Positions 10,520 through 21,445 of a stretch of DNA of 64,000 bases are shown here, in pieces; positions within the stretch are counted from its first letter, which is position 1, and the number at the start of each line of letters is the position of its first letter. The stretch is from the NCBI GenBank assembly GCA_963281255.1, contig OY725490.1:868001-932000 (forward strand), written 5' to 3'. A model generated the notes under the pieces. The model saw only the letters and a program-made list of their open reading frames with translations, was not told the DNA's origin and ran no database searches. The position numbers and the translations under genes are program-made. The DNA is from Aphrocallistes beatrix (lineage: Eukaryota; Porifera; Hexactinellida; Sceptrulophora; Aphrocallistidae).

Positions 10520-12225
10520 AGAGTTGACTTAGTACTTTGGATGAGTTGGTAATTGGTACGAGTTGAATGGTTCATCTACAAAATATGCTCTTAGGACCAG
10601 CTGTGAGAGTCTAAAATGAAGTTTTCAGAAAAATATTTGTTAACCTCAGAGTGCTTCAATCTTGGTAAGAGTTCATAATTACTATTATAATATTTGTACA
10701 GAGTTATTTAACTTGCAAATATGAACTTTCTATAATATATTCCTACTAATGGTTTTGGTGCAATATTCTTCAAATATTTATCCATTGAATTCTCATTAAT
10801 TTTCTCTCTGAAGTTCCTCCAGACGCAAACATCAAGAGAATTCGTGCCAAACCAAATTTGATACTTGAATTGGAAGTACATAGAGTGTAGTGTATAATGA
10901 GACTTGCTATGAATTTCAGATCTAATATTTCTATTGCTTCCGAATTGAAAAATGTTTGTACGTGGGAACTAGTGTTTAGTAATTCATTGTATTTTATTAG
11001 TTGTATTTAAGTTATTTATATTTGTAGACGTTATGTTACTATATTTAGGAATTACAAGTACAAAAGAATGCTAGTCAGTTCGTACCACATACCAACTCAT
11101 AAACTGAAATTTCTAACTATAAAAAGGTGACAATGATGTCATAGTTCCATGATGAGTCGACGTTTTCGTCTGAGTTCAGAACTTAGTGGAACTATAGCCT
11201 AAAAACTCAAGTAATTCATTGTATTATTATTAATTGTATTTATGTAGTTTCATTTTAGAAATTATGTTACTATATTTAGGTTTCACAAGTACAAAAGAAT
11301 GTCACTCGTACCAAGTCAACAGAAAATCCTGCTTTTTGCAGAGTTCTTACAGATTTCTCATTCAAAATACATTGAAATCATTTCTTTTTGGTAATTGGTA
11401 TAGGTTGACAGGTTTCTCTACAAAATATAATCTTAGAGATACAGGAATATAAATTGAAGTTTCCAGTAAAGCTTAGTTAACCAAACTCAGAGGGCTTCAA
11501 TCTTGGTAAGAGTTCTTAACAGTATTTGTATTAAGCTATTTATTCATAAATAGGAACTTTCTATAATATTTCTACGCATTTTTTATAGTGAAATATTCTG
11601 AAAATGTTTATTCATTGAATTCGCATTAACTAATTTATTCCAGACGCAGACATCATTATAGTATATGTGTGCCAAACCAATTTGATGCATAAATTGAAAG
11701 TACATAGAGTGTAGTGTATATTGAGGCTTTAATATGGATCTGTAATATCATCAGATCCAACATACATGGTTTGTTCATGAACTGAAACGAAGAACGAATT
11801 TTGTTCAATATTAAAAAAACTATTGAACAAAATATTTGTGAAATATCGAACATTCCATATAGAGATGGTGTGGTTAATCCATTCTTGAATAAATACGAGT
11901 AAAACTCAAACATGAAAAACTATATATTTCATTTTGAAATCTATATTCTTTGAATGTTTCTTTATGGATCTTTCAACACAGATATTTACCTAAATAAAAT
12001 TGCTTCACTACAAATTGACATTTTTTACGATTGTTAATCAATTTCCTGGCGTATGTATCTAAATTGCTAGTATTTGAAGCTTTGAAGAATTTATCAATTC
12101 AATACTCATTCTATGGAAATCCTTTCGCAATACATCTAACTGTTGATTATTAACTCGATTAAAGTGTTTCATTTTTCTATTTTTATTCGTATTAGTGATT
12201 TTCTGCTTCACCTAAAGAGGTTAAG
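10520..12225. promoter_or_regulatory. Receptor upstream region, partly duplicated in tandem, in front of gene B
   Basis: The segment 11205-12225 directly upstream of gene B is mirrored at 38261-39350 upstream of gene D. The last 50 bases before the start are almost identical in A, B and D (TAGTGATTTTCTGCTTCACC). A second, partial copy of the same block lies at 10520-11100, shown by the repeated CAATCTTGGTAAGAGTTC (10657 and 11503) and by ACAAGTACAAAAGAATG. This second copy has no gene of its own. Conservation across paralogues suggests regulatory content, but recent duplication alone could explain it. Confidence 0.5.
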
Positions 12226-15200
12226 ATGAATACTTTGCAGTTCCTGCATTTATCCAAGATGCAATTGTGTGTCTTACTCTCTTTCTTCTCACTTCTTCAC
12301 ATTCAAGGTAAGTCAATATTCATCTGTAGAAATTCACTAAATAAATTTCTTAGAAATCATCCTCAAGTTGCATTTGAATTTTTTAATTTTGGGAGTTATT
12401 CATAAATTAAATGTTGTTTAAACCTTGTATCTTATAATCTAAGCTCATCACGGTTGTTTTTGCTAATTGGCCATCCATCAAGTAGTAAATTACATCTTAA
12501 ATACCAAAAAGCTAAGATTTGCTTGTGTTTGTCTTTATTGAATGAAGAATTGGCTGAAGAGGAGTCTTAGAGACATGAAAATTGGCATATAGGTGTCAAA
12601 TGATGAGTCTACGAATAAGTTTTAAGATCTAAATAAGCGAATTTTTTAATCTCTGCAAAAACATGAGAAACAATTTTTCCCACCTTTTCTATACAATATA
12701 TTTGACTTCATTCTCATAAAAGAAATCATTGTACGACACTACAAAATATTGCATTATCATTCATACTTCAATGTAATAACTTATAAAGTTGTCTCAATAT
12801 TGTTATAGTGCTTAGCAATGGAAATTTTTTTGTGTATATTTTCACACATTTATATACATATTTTCACACCATTTGACAAATCTAAAAAATATACTAGAGA
12901 TTAACTTCCAACGGTGGACATGGGCTTTGGAGTGTACATTTCAAATATCGTATTTTCGGTTTGATATTGATTATTTTTACTTACAATAAATTCATTAAGC
13001 AAATAAACTTGAAATGGATCAGTGAAAGTATTCATATTTAGCACTTATAGGAGATTCATTTGACTGAATTCCCAGGCGCATACAGGGCGACTCTGTGAAC
13101 AAGAAGTGTTCACTAGCCGCGCTTGTTTATAGTAAAGACTCCATTTTATCAATTTATTTGTTGCAACATCTTTAGGCCGAACGATCCAACAGGTTCCAGC
13201 CTATGCCTGCATAGGAGATAGTGTTGATATTGTCTGTTCCGTATCTGTTCCTGATTCTGTCAGCAACACTTTTTTGTCTCCTCAAATTGCATTCATCATC
13301 GACGATTCTGAAAATTTTGCAGCAGTGTTAACTGTGAATGTGGGTACCGATTTTGAAGGATTTGATTTGACTCGATTGACGGCGACTGCTGATATGCAAA
13401 CTTTTACAGTGATTTCAGGAAATCTCACTATTCTCTCTTTCATGATGGGAGATGGAGGTCTCATTTTCGGATGTGGACAAACTTACTTTCTTAGTGGTAA
13501 TAGTCCACCGACAGCAAGTGTGAATGTAACATTGGAGCTACAATCTGTTGGTATGTTGTGCCATTATTCAAATTCATTGTTTTAAATATCGATACGTTTA
13601 TATAATGATTTTACAAATGTATTTTTTAGTTTTACCATTGGCTCTATCATCTCCACCAACACATTCCATCATTTCATTCGATCAGTCCACTTGTTCTGCA
13701 TCAGTGAATATCAGCTGGACACTACCCAATCAGCTGGAAGCTTCAACTGGAGTGACATACGTGGTATATCTGAATGGATCTGAGATTGCTAGAACAATGC
13801 TTGATTCCACTCTTCACGTCTCTACGCTGTCTGCAAGCACTGAGTACAACTACTCAGTAGCAGCTGAGAACTGTGTTGGAACAACTTCTCAAGTGTTTGC
13901 AGCGACTCTTCTAACTCCAGGTAACTACCAGAGCTAAAATATTCTTCTGTCATGAACTGCATGTGTGATCGTGAGACATATGCTTAATTTTAAGCGGTAT
14001 TAAGAAACTTTTTAGGGCAGTACCTAGTATTGTAGGCTCTACTGCAATATCAATTATTAATTATGTGATTTCTCAGCCGTTCAACGTACGTAAGTGAAGT
14101 GCACTTGTCTTTTAATAACACTTTGAATATTCTAGAATTTCCTGCTCTTACATCTGCAACTCACTCTCTTCTCTCGTTCAATCAGTCTACTTGTTCTGCC
14201 TCAGTGAATGTCAGCTGGACACTACCCAATCAGCAGTCAGTTTCATCTGGAGTGGAGTACGTGGTCTATCTGAATGGAGCTGAGATTGATAGGACACTTC
14301 TTGGCTACTATCTCCACGTCTCTACGCTACTCCCCACCTCTGAGTACAACTACTCAGTAGCTGCTAGCAACTGCATTGGCACTTCTCCTCCAGTTTATGC
14401 TCCCAGTCTTCTAACACCAGGTCAGTGACTTATCTGAACGTATTTGAGTATGATGCTTCAAAATAGAATGTTCTGACTTTTTTGGCTAAAATATGTTATT
14501 ATCAAGGAGTAGTGTACTTTCATCCAATCATAACATTGTATTCCGTCTAGTATCCCTACCTACTCTCAGTTTACAAAGCTATATATCTAATTTCAACACA
14601 ACTACTTGTAGAGCTGGCATATCTCTAAAATGGAATACTCCTCCTAACTTTAGTAAGGGAAAAAAGTATTTCCTGTATGAAGCTGGATCTCTGCTATCTA
14701 CCACAACAGCAACATCTCACAACTACTCTACCACTCTACTTCTCAACAATCCCATTTCCTACATGTTAAAGGGTGTGAATTGTCTGGGCAACTCAACCAG
14801 TTCCATCATTACCAGTCCATTAGCAAGTTAGTTATACTAGACGATTAATCTTCTATGTTTTATCATGGTGTTACTTAACGTCCAAACATTATGCCTCATG
14901 ACTCTGTTGAAACATTGTTCATGATTGTAGGCTACTCACTGATGCCGAGTGCTCCAGCTGTGTGCATTACTTACAACAACACAGGAGGACTCATAGTTAA
15001 CTGGGTGAGTTTCTCTAGTTCTGTGTTCCTTAATTTGATGTTAGTCTGGCCTACCAAAGGATATTTCATGGTTGAGTTTACTTGACCTGAATCCCTTAGT
15101 AATTCTGATTATTTTTTGGTTATTTTGAACAATGCAATAACTTAACCTTTGATTCAAACTCATCATGACACACAAGCGGAGATGGCGAACAGTACAAATA

Positions 15201-18200
15201 TAACGGGCGCTTAATATTGATTATGTATCTAAGTTGACTAATTCATGAATTAATGAATAATTCGAATAATTCATAATTCATCAAGCCCGAAAAGAATTAT
15301 TCAAAATTGAAAGTTTATACAGGAAAATATCATTGAATTACGTATATGAATGAATTTTCAAATAATTCATAATTCCTGAATTATGAATTATTCGAATAAT
15401 TCATATTTCAGAAATCATGAATTATTCGAATAATTCATAATTATTTGCCATTTTTTAATGAATTAGTCAACTTAGATATGTATACGTTTATATTGTGATC
15501 AAAATAGCTATAATATTGTCTACATATTTTCAGGAATATATAGTTCGGAATCAACACCCTAAAAAGCTGGAAACTAGTCTCCTGCATTTTTTTGAGATGT
15601 CTACTTTTTTTATCTATTGTAAACAAAAACAAGTATTTAGCATCGTTGCGATTGAAGTGTATTTGAAACGACATTAAGTTTATCACATATGAATATTTTG
15701 TGTGAATATTGGGTTTTCCTATATAGGAATTGAGTACACCTACACAACCATCAGGAGTATCAGGATTAGACATCTCGTATTCTCTCCAACTCCTCTACTC
15801 TCACAGTAGACAAGATGTAACATACACATACACTGATAGTACTAGCTTCACTCTACCATCTTCTCAACTCAGTTACAATACAGTTCTAACTGCTCACAAC
15901 TTCGCTCAGCTAGATGGAGTAGAGACTAACATTACAGCTAATTTGATGATAGTAGAGCAGTGTGGACAGTCATTCAGTGAAATAGCAATGGAATGTTCAT
16001 TTAACTCAAGTATGGTATTGTTTCATTCATAGTTGAATTTCTGGTATTATTTCTAACAGTGGAGACAAACTGGCCAAAAGTTATGCGCTAATTTCTATCT
16101 AAAAACGGTACACAGAGAACCTTTTAGAGTGGTCTGTCTACCAAAAATAAATCGGTAAAATATACACTGATAATCTGATAAAGTCTGTATCCAGGGCCGT
16201 CCTGGGTAATCCCAAAAGTTAGTTTCGTCATCGTGAAGTCAATCAATTAAGCATCATGTTAGAAATGAATTAAATCTTCTCATCACGTATAGTGCACGAA
16301 TTTTCATTAACATACGTTTTACCGTGTATTTATGAATTATTAAATTTTCTCCAAGAGATATAACCTTTTCTTAGTAAATTTCTGATCTTAATTCTCTTTC
16401 CTACTCTATAGTGTCCACTCCTCTTACAACCCTACGTCCTACTACACCACAACCAACGCTTTCTCGTAGGTTTACTATGTAGTATGATTTTTAGTTTGTT
16501 AATTGTACCATGCGTATGGAATTGAATGTTGAATCTCCAAACTAGGTCGAATACCATTATAATCACAATAATAGAATAATATTTTCAGTGGGGTTTGCAC
16601 TCGTTTAGATACAAGTAACTTAACTTGATTTTATCTGGAGAAATTCTTATTTACATGGTTGCATTTTGATTTTTCTCATTAATAAACCCAGAGGTGGAGT
16701 CAAAATATTATTTCCATCTCATTCTCTGTTTTGGAATTGAACTAAAGAACAGATATTGACCCTTCTATCAAATTCTCGGATAGAATTTTTTTGCATCGCT
16801 TGAAGTTGGAAATATGCTTCATAAAATATATAAGATTTTAATAGTTTTTCCTTTTTCTAGTTGCAACTGTGAACGTTCCAGGTATGTTCTATATTATTCA
16901 AATTATTTGTATTTCTATCGCTAATTACATTAGAGTGAGGATACATCATTTCATATGAGTTGTGGCATCAAAGCCAAAGTGGTCCAGTTGGGACTAAATA
17001 GTGGTCAGAATGAAAATATCCCGAACGTAAAGATGATCCTCCTAGGTGATAATTATTCATTGGTCAAAAGCAGTGGCTGCGTGAGGGTGGGTCCCGGTGA
17101 GACCTGATCCTCTCCTGTGATAGAACGCTAGCACCGCCTTTGGTCAAAAGTGATCTGTTGAAACCAGACAAGCCTACGGGCCTGGGTATTGATGGAAAAT
17201 CTTTTGAAGCCTGGTGATTGGGCATGCCTAATTTACGGGACGGGACTGTCCCGTAAATTGGGCATGCCCCTGGAGATGAAAAATTTTACAATCCCCACTG
17301 ATTTCTCTAGTTATCATTGGAGGTGTTCTCGGAGGATTTTTCGGACTGATCCTTATCTGTGTCTTATGTTGGTCTCTGTTTGCCTTTTGCGTATTCTGTT
17401 GCTGTCTGTGTATCAACAAAAGAAGGAATAAAGGTTAGTTGTCTCATAAATTAATTTTGTATGCAGGTTAATGATTAATCTTTTCTTGCTAGAATACCAA
17501 CAAGCAAAGAATGAAGAAGAGGTTATTACAGAGTAAGTACTGTTAATATATACATTTCATACAAGTTAACGTGAGCTATGATAAAAGCGGGACGCAGCGT
17601 TGAATTCTGTGAGACATAGCGAGGCGTAATAGGAGAGTATTATACAAGAATCAAAAAGCGGGACATGATGAGCCAATTTTTTATAAAACCGAGACACTTG
17701 CAAAATCACTCAATAGTAGGGGCATGCCTAATTTCCGGGACGGGACGGGTTCCGTCCCGGGAATTAGGTATCTTAACCCGTCCCGTCCAAGAAATTAGGC
17801 ATCTTAACCCGTCCCGTCCCGGAAATTAGGTACCTTTTCTGTCCCGTCCCGGAGATTAGGCATCTTGACTCGTCCCGTCCCAGAAATTAGGTACCTGATG
17901 GTTCCGTCCCGTCCCTGAAATTAGGCATGCCCCAATAGTAGAGTGAAAAGGAAGGATAGCCACCAAAAATGGGACGGTTACCATATACGCCATTAAATTG
18001 CTTTTTATTTAATAAACAAATTCAGGAGTATCAAATCTAAACTGTGAATTCCACTCTCGTCCAATGAATCATAGTAATTTTAATTGCTAACATAGTTCAT
18101 CAGAATTAGGCACAAGTCTTTATACATATTAATTTAGGGTTAAGAACTTGGAGCCCGAAAAAGAATACATAGAATTATCTAAAGAGGATCCTACTCAGCT

Positions 18201-18207
18201 GACATAA
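12226..18207 (+). CDS. Gene B: complete Ig/FN3 single-pass receptor (657 aa)
   Basis: Twelve exons join in frame: 12226-12307, 13176-13550, 13630-13920, 14136-14420, 14551-14826, 14931-15004, 15727-16009, 16412-16465, 16861-16881, 17311-17433, 17493-17532 and 18138-18207. The sum is 1974 bases. Approximate residues: signal peptide 1-27 (MNTLQFLHLSKMQLCVLLSF), Ig-like 28-152, FN3 domains 153-249, 250-344 and 345-436, and a split FN3-like domain 437-555 whose intron falls after a conserved Trp. A Thr/Pro stalk (555-580) leads to a transmembrane segment with IIGGVLGGFFGLILICVL and then a Cys cluster. The short tail holds YQQA and YIEL. YIEL is a Yxx-hydrophobic site but lacks the hydrophobic residue at -2 of a textbook ITIM. 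The third FN3 is unlike the first two and lacks the QSTCSASVN signature. Role inferred: cell-surface adhesion or recognition. Exon ends were set by eye from GT-AG sites and frame. Confidence 0.85.
12495..13126 (+). mobile_element. Helitron-like element, diverged copy 3, in intron 1 of gene B
   Basis: Keeps the family block ATTGGCATATAGGTGTCAAA and TTTTCACACATTTATATACA, and ends near CTAGCCGCGCTTGT. It is more mutated than the copies at 2696 and 4491. Confidence 0.45.
15229..15475. mobile_element. CTAAGTTGAC-family MITE in intron 6 of gene B
   Basis: Ends CTAAGTTGACTAATTCATGA and the inverse, with the interior built from repeated GAATTATTCGAATAATTC. Flanked by TTATGTAT (15221-15228) and ATATGTAT (15476-15483), a 7/8 match. 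It separates the two halves of the membrane-proximal FN3 domain. Confidence 0.75.
17071..17142. mobile_element. 72-bp MITE with perfect 8-bp target duplication
   Basis: Bounded by GTCAAAAG on both sides (17063-17070 and 17143-17150). The left end is CAGTGGCTGCG. The right end, ACGCTAGCACCGCCTTTG, is the inverse of the left end of the element at 42411. It lies in intron 9 of gene B. Confidence 0.7.
17219..17269. mobile_element. 51-bp palindromic MITE (GGGCATGCC family)
   Basis: Consists of little more than two terminal repeats: TGGGCATGCCTAATTTACGG and its inverse meeting at ACTGT. Flanked by CTGGTGAT (17211-17218) and CTGGAGAT (17270-17277), a 7/8 match. It lies 42 bases before the transmembrane exon of gene B. 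Confidence 0.7.
17719..17932. mobile_element. GGGCATGCC-family MITE with multiplied internal modules
   Basis: Perfect 8-bp duplication CAATAGTA (17711-17718 and 17933-17940). The ends are GGGCATGCCTAATTTCCGGG and the inverse. Between them a module of about 33 bases (AATTAGGTATCTTAACCCGT type, with CGTCCCGTCC) repeats several times with small differences. Confidence 0.8.
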
Positions 18208-18867
18208 GAAACAATCTCCTAACCATTCTGCTCCAAATTTTGAAATAGAGTGTGATGTACTTCATACATATCTAACTGCAAGCATTTTTCATATTTAATC
18301 AACTGGAATGCTGCATTATATTTGTGTTTTTTTATTTATATTGTTATTTGTATTTCATTATTTTGAAGTTCTCCTATGAATTATTAGAAAGGTGACTTGT
18401 CTAGTTTTGTAAAGTTGGTTTGACTGATTTAATTATTTAAAACTAGTTTACAATACTTTTTATAACCTCTTTGATCGTGCAGTGCTGTTCTTAACACAAA
18501 TGCTATCAACCACCAATCAAATTGTTGCTTGGGAAGTATAATCTCATTTTAAAATATCAATTAAGGTCAAAGGTGTTGGACATGATTAATTTGTTTGTGT
18601 TAATGGAGTTTTACTTGTTTCAACATATCAGATCTCATGTTTAGAAATTGAAGATTTACTGAGGTGATAAGATTAACATTATAAACATTGATTTATCGAT
18701 CTATAATTTCGAGTCAAGATGCGAGGTACATTTAGTTTATTACAAAGACATTTTAAAAGTTTTCCCATCAAATGAATTAACATAATTGAGTTCATAAAAT
18801 TCTTTATCTATGTTTGGAATATTATTATCGTTAAAGTAATTTTTCTTATGAGTTGAATTGAGAATGA

Positions 18868-19437
18868 AACTATGGTAGAACTCGGATAAGACGTACCCCA
18901 CCGGGAAGCGGAAATAAGTACATACTATCAGTAAGTACGTACTAACCGATTTAAGATTACTTAGGAATCTATGTCTATAATAGATGAATTTTGGTTCAGA
19001 GAAATGAGTACGTACTGATCCGAAGTACGTCTTATCCCGAGTACGTCCAACCTAAGTTGACTAATTCATTAAAAAATGGCAAAGAATTATGAATTATTCG
19101 AATAATTCATAATTCAAGCATGAATTAGTCAATCATGAGCTAAGTTAACTAATTCATGAATTAATGAATTATTCTAATAATTCATAATTCCTGAAATATG
19201 GATTCGAATATAATTCATAATTTAGGAATTATGAATTATTCTAATAATTCAGAATCCTGAATTATGAATTATTCGAAAATTCATTAATATAATTCATGAT
19301 ATTTTCTTGTAAAAAACTTTCAATTTTGAATAATTCTTCTCAAGCTTGATGAATTATGAATTATTCGAATTATTCGAATTATTCATTAATTCGTGAATTA
19401 GTCAACTTAGGTACCAACCGAGTTCTACTGTACATAT
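18868..19437. mobile_element. TAGAACTCG MITE split by a CTAAGTTGAC MITE
   Basis: The outer element (GGTAGAACTCGGATAAGACG to ACCGAGTTCTACTGTA) is the inverted partner of 8205-8405. It is interrupted by a 359-bp CTAAGTTGAC element at 19052-19410, flanked by CGTCCAAC and GTACCAAC (6/8). The copy at 8205-8405 is not interrupted, so the inner insertion followed the B/E duplication. Confidence 0.65.
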
Positions 19438-19449
19438 ATACATTCATAA

Positions 19450-19544
19450 GGGCATGCCTAATTTCCGAGACGGGATGGGACCGTACCGGAAAATCTAGAT
19501 GCCTAATTTACGGGACGGTTCCGTCCCTGAAATTAGGCATGTCC
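19450..19544. mobile_element. GGGCATGCC-family MITE
   Basis: Ends GGGCATGCCTAATTTCCG and AAATTAGGCATGTCC. I see no clear target duplication. Confidence 0.55.
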
Positions 19545-19904
19545 ATGTTATTCATTATATCAATATTTATTCTACAATTCACAATATAGTTATGAACTAT
19601 ATAATTATTCTGGTACAATGAATCCGCTTAATCAGAACACATTGGGTCGTGATACTTTGTCCCGATTAAGCAGAATTCCCAATTAACCAATAGTATTTAA
19701 TACTAAATTCTATGTATGAAAACTATTCTACTCAGTGGAGTTCCCAGGGGGGGGCATCCGGGCCATTTTCCCGAGTTTGTTTCTCCGCTTGCCCCGGTTT
19801 AGAAAATTCTTGTGACCGCCCCTGATTCTATTCCTGGAGATTTAAGCAGTTTTCGCGATTAATCGATGTCACAATACCTTGAATCGACTCGACTGTATAA
19901 TTAG

Positions 19905-20029
19905 GTATTTTTCTGTCCCGTCGGGCAAATTAAGTACATACTGACAAAGTTTCCGGAATGATCCTGTCCCGTCCCGTAAATTAGGCATCTTAACCCGTCC
20001 CGTCCCGTTAATTAGGCATGCCCAATATT
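19905..20029. mobile_element. GGGCATGCC-family MITE, partial
   Basis: The right end TTAATTAGGCATGCCC is intact and internal modules (TAAATTAGGCATCTTAACCC) are present. The left end is lost in pogo-like debris. Confidence 0.45.
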
Positions 20030-20082
20030 CTATAGAATTCGTAAAAGAAGATAATTGGTGCGATTCATACAATGAAAAGCTG

Positions 20083-20228
20083 GGGCATGCGTAATTTCCG
20101 GGATGGGACGGGTTAAGATGCCTAATTTCCCGGACGGGGCAGAAAAGGTACCTAATTTCCGGGACGGACGGATTAAGATACCTAATTTCAGGGACGGTCC
20201 CGTCCCGTCCCGAAAATTAGGCATGCCC
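20083..20228. mobile_element. GGGCATGCC-family MITE
   Basis: Ends GGGGCATGCGTAATTTCCGG and AAAATTAGGCATGCCC. Flanked by AAAAGCTG (20075-20082) and AAAATCTG (20229-20236), a 7/8 match. Three internal modules. Confidence 0.7.
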
Positions 20229-20573
20229 AAAATCTGTATTTGAGTAAAACTTTGAAACTCAATTTATGAAATTTAATAAAAAAGTTGGAAAATTTGGAAT
20301 AAGCGCGGGCGTTTGGAAGAAAATTCATAAATTAATGAGCAGGGGGCCGTATTTTCGGACACCAGAGTATCTCCGTATCAGTCCATGAATTTGACAAATA
20401 AACAGTACTATTTACATGAAAAATATAAACTAACTGACAAAATTGAATGCACAGGACTTCATATTTCAAAATTCGGCACTAATTTGCCAGTCACCAGACA
20501 CTGACGTCAAGTAGGGCGACGCGGCTTTCCAGGGCCCTTAGCAACCTTCCTGGCGCTGGGATTTTCCCAGGAT

Positions 20574-20686
20574 GGGTATGCCTAATTTCCGGGACGGGAC
20601 GAGTCAAGACGCTTAATCTCCGGGACGGGACAGTAAAGGTACCTAATTTCTGGGACGGGATCCCGTCCCGGAAATTAGGCATGCCC
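20574..20686. mobile_element. GGGCATGCC-family MITE
   Basis: Ends GGGTATGCCTAATTTCCGGG and GGAAATTAGGCATGCCC. The flanks CCCAGGAT and CCTGGAAT agree at 6 of 8 bases. Confidence 0.55.
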
Positions 20687-21445
20687 CCTGGAATGTCGTG
20701 GGAATGGGAATCTGTGGATACCGTATTTCCATATGGAATGGGAATGACTTTAAGCCTAAGGGTATTCCCACATGTAGGTTTCTGTGGGGGGTTTTGTGGA
20801 GTTTCCAGTGGGTTTATGTAGGTTTCTGTGGGGTTTTCTGTGTGTATCTCATATGGGATGAGAATAGGAATTACTTTAAGCATATGGTATTCCCACATGT
20901 GGGTTTCTGTGGGTTTTCATGTGGATTTCTGTGGATTTCTATTCCCACAGAAATCCTGTGAGAATGGGATGGGAATAGGTATTGAAATTCTATTTCCACG
21001 GCAACCTCGAATTACCCCCTGTCCCCCGCCGGCCTTGCCTTTAACTGATCATTCGAAAACGTAATCATGATAACTTTGCAGTTTTAGAAATGTGTTTGGT
21101 GGAAATTTCCATAAAGTATTTCATCTTTCACAAAAATGCTTTATCTCTAAAACCTTGCCCTGAGATGAAATACAGCCAGGAACCAATACAATCTTAGAAC
21201 TGTGCGCCTATACTATTACATGGGACTATATATTCTATATTATAACAGTATAGGAAGCACACTTAGGATATACTTGTATGTACAAGCAGACATGACCTAT
21301 ATTATATAAGAAATTCCTTCAGAAAGGTAACCATTTTACATTCAGATGATGAAGTGTGGTAGTTTCTCATAAATGTGAAGTTCATTTCAATGTATATAAT
21401 AATCAACTATAATATTTGTATTATTCATATGAAGTTCTCTCCTAG

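Larger units (their letters stand above)
18208..21445. other. Spacer between gene B and pseudogene C, mostly repeats
   Basis: No gene is supported. About 18208-18870 matches 8410-9035 in inverse (B/E duplication). Then come the nested MITEs at 18868-19437, pogo-like debris (19620-19900, ending ATCGACTCGACTGTATA), and four GGGCATGCC elements. About 20690-21005 is a stretch with repeated TTCTGTGG and CCCACATG words. The last 400 bases before C show no feature I recognise. Confidence 0.5.

Noticed and set aside
20491-20961. Open frames on both strands (135 and 87 residues) over 20491-20961
   Set aside because: They read through a GGGCATGCC MITE and a stretch of repeated TTCTGTGG words; no domain and no codon pattern.
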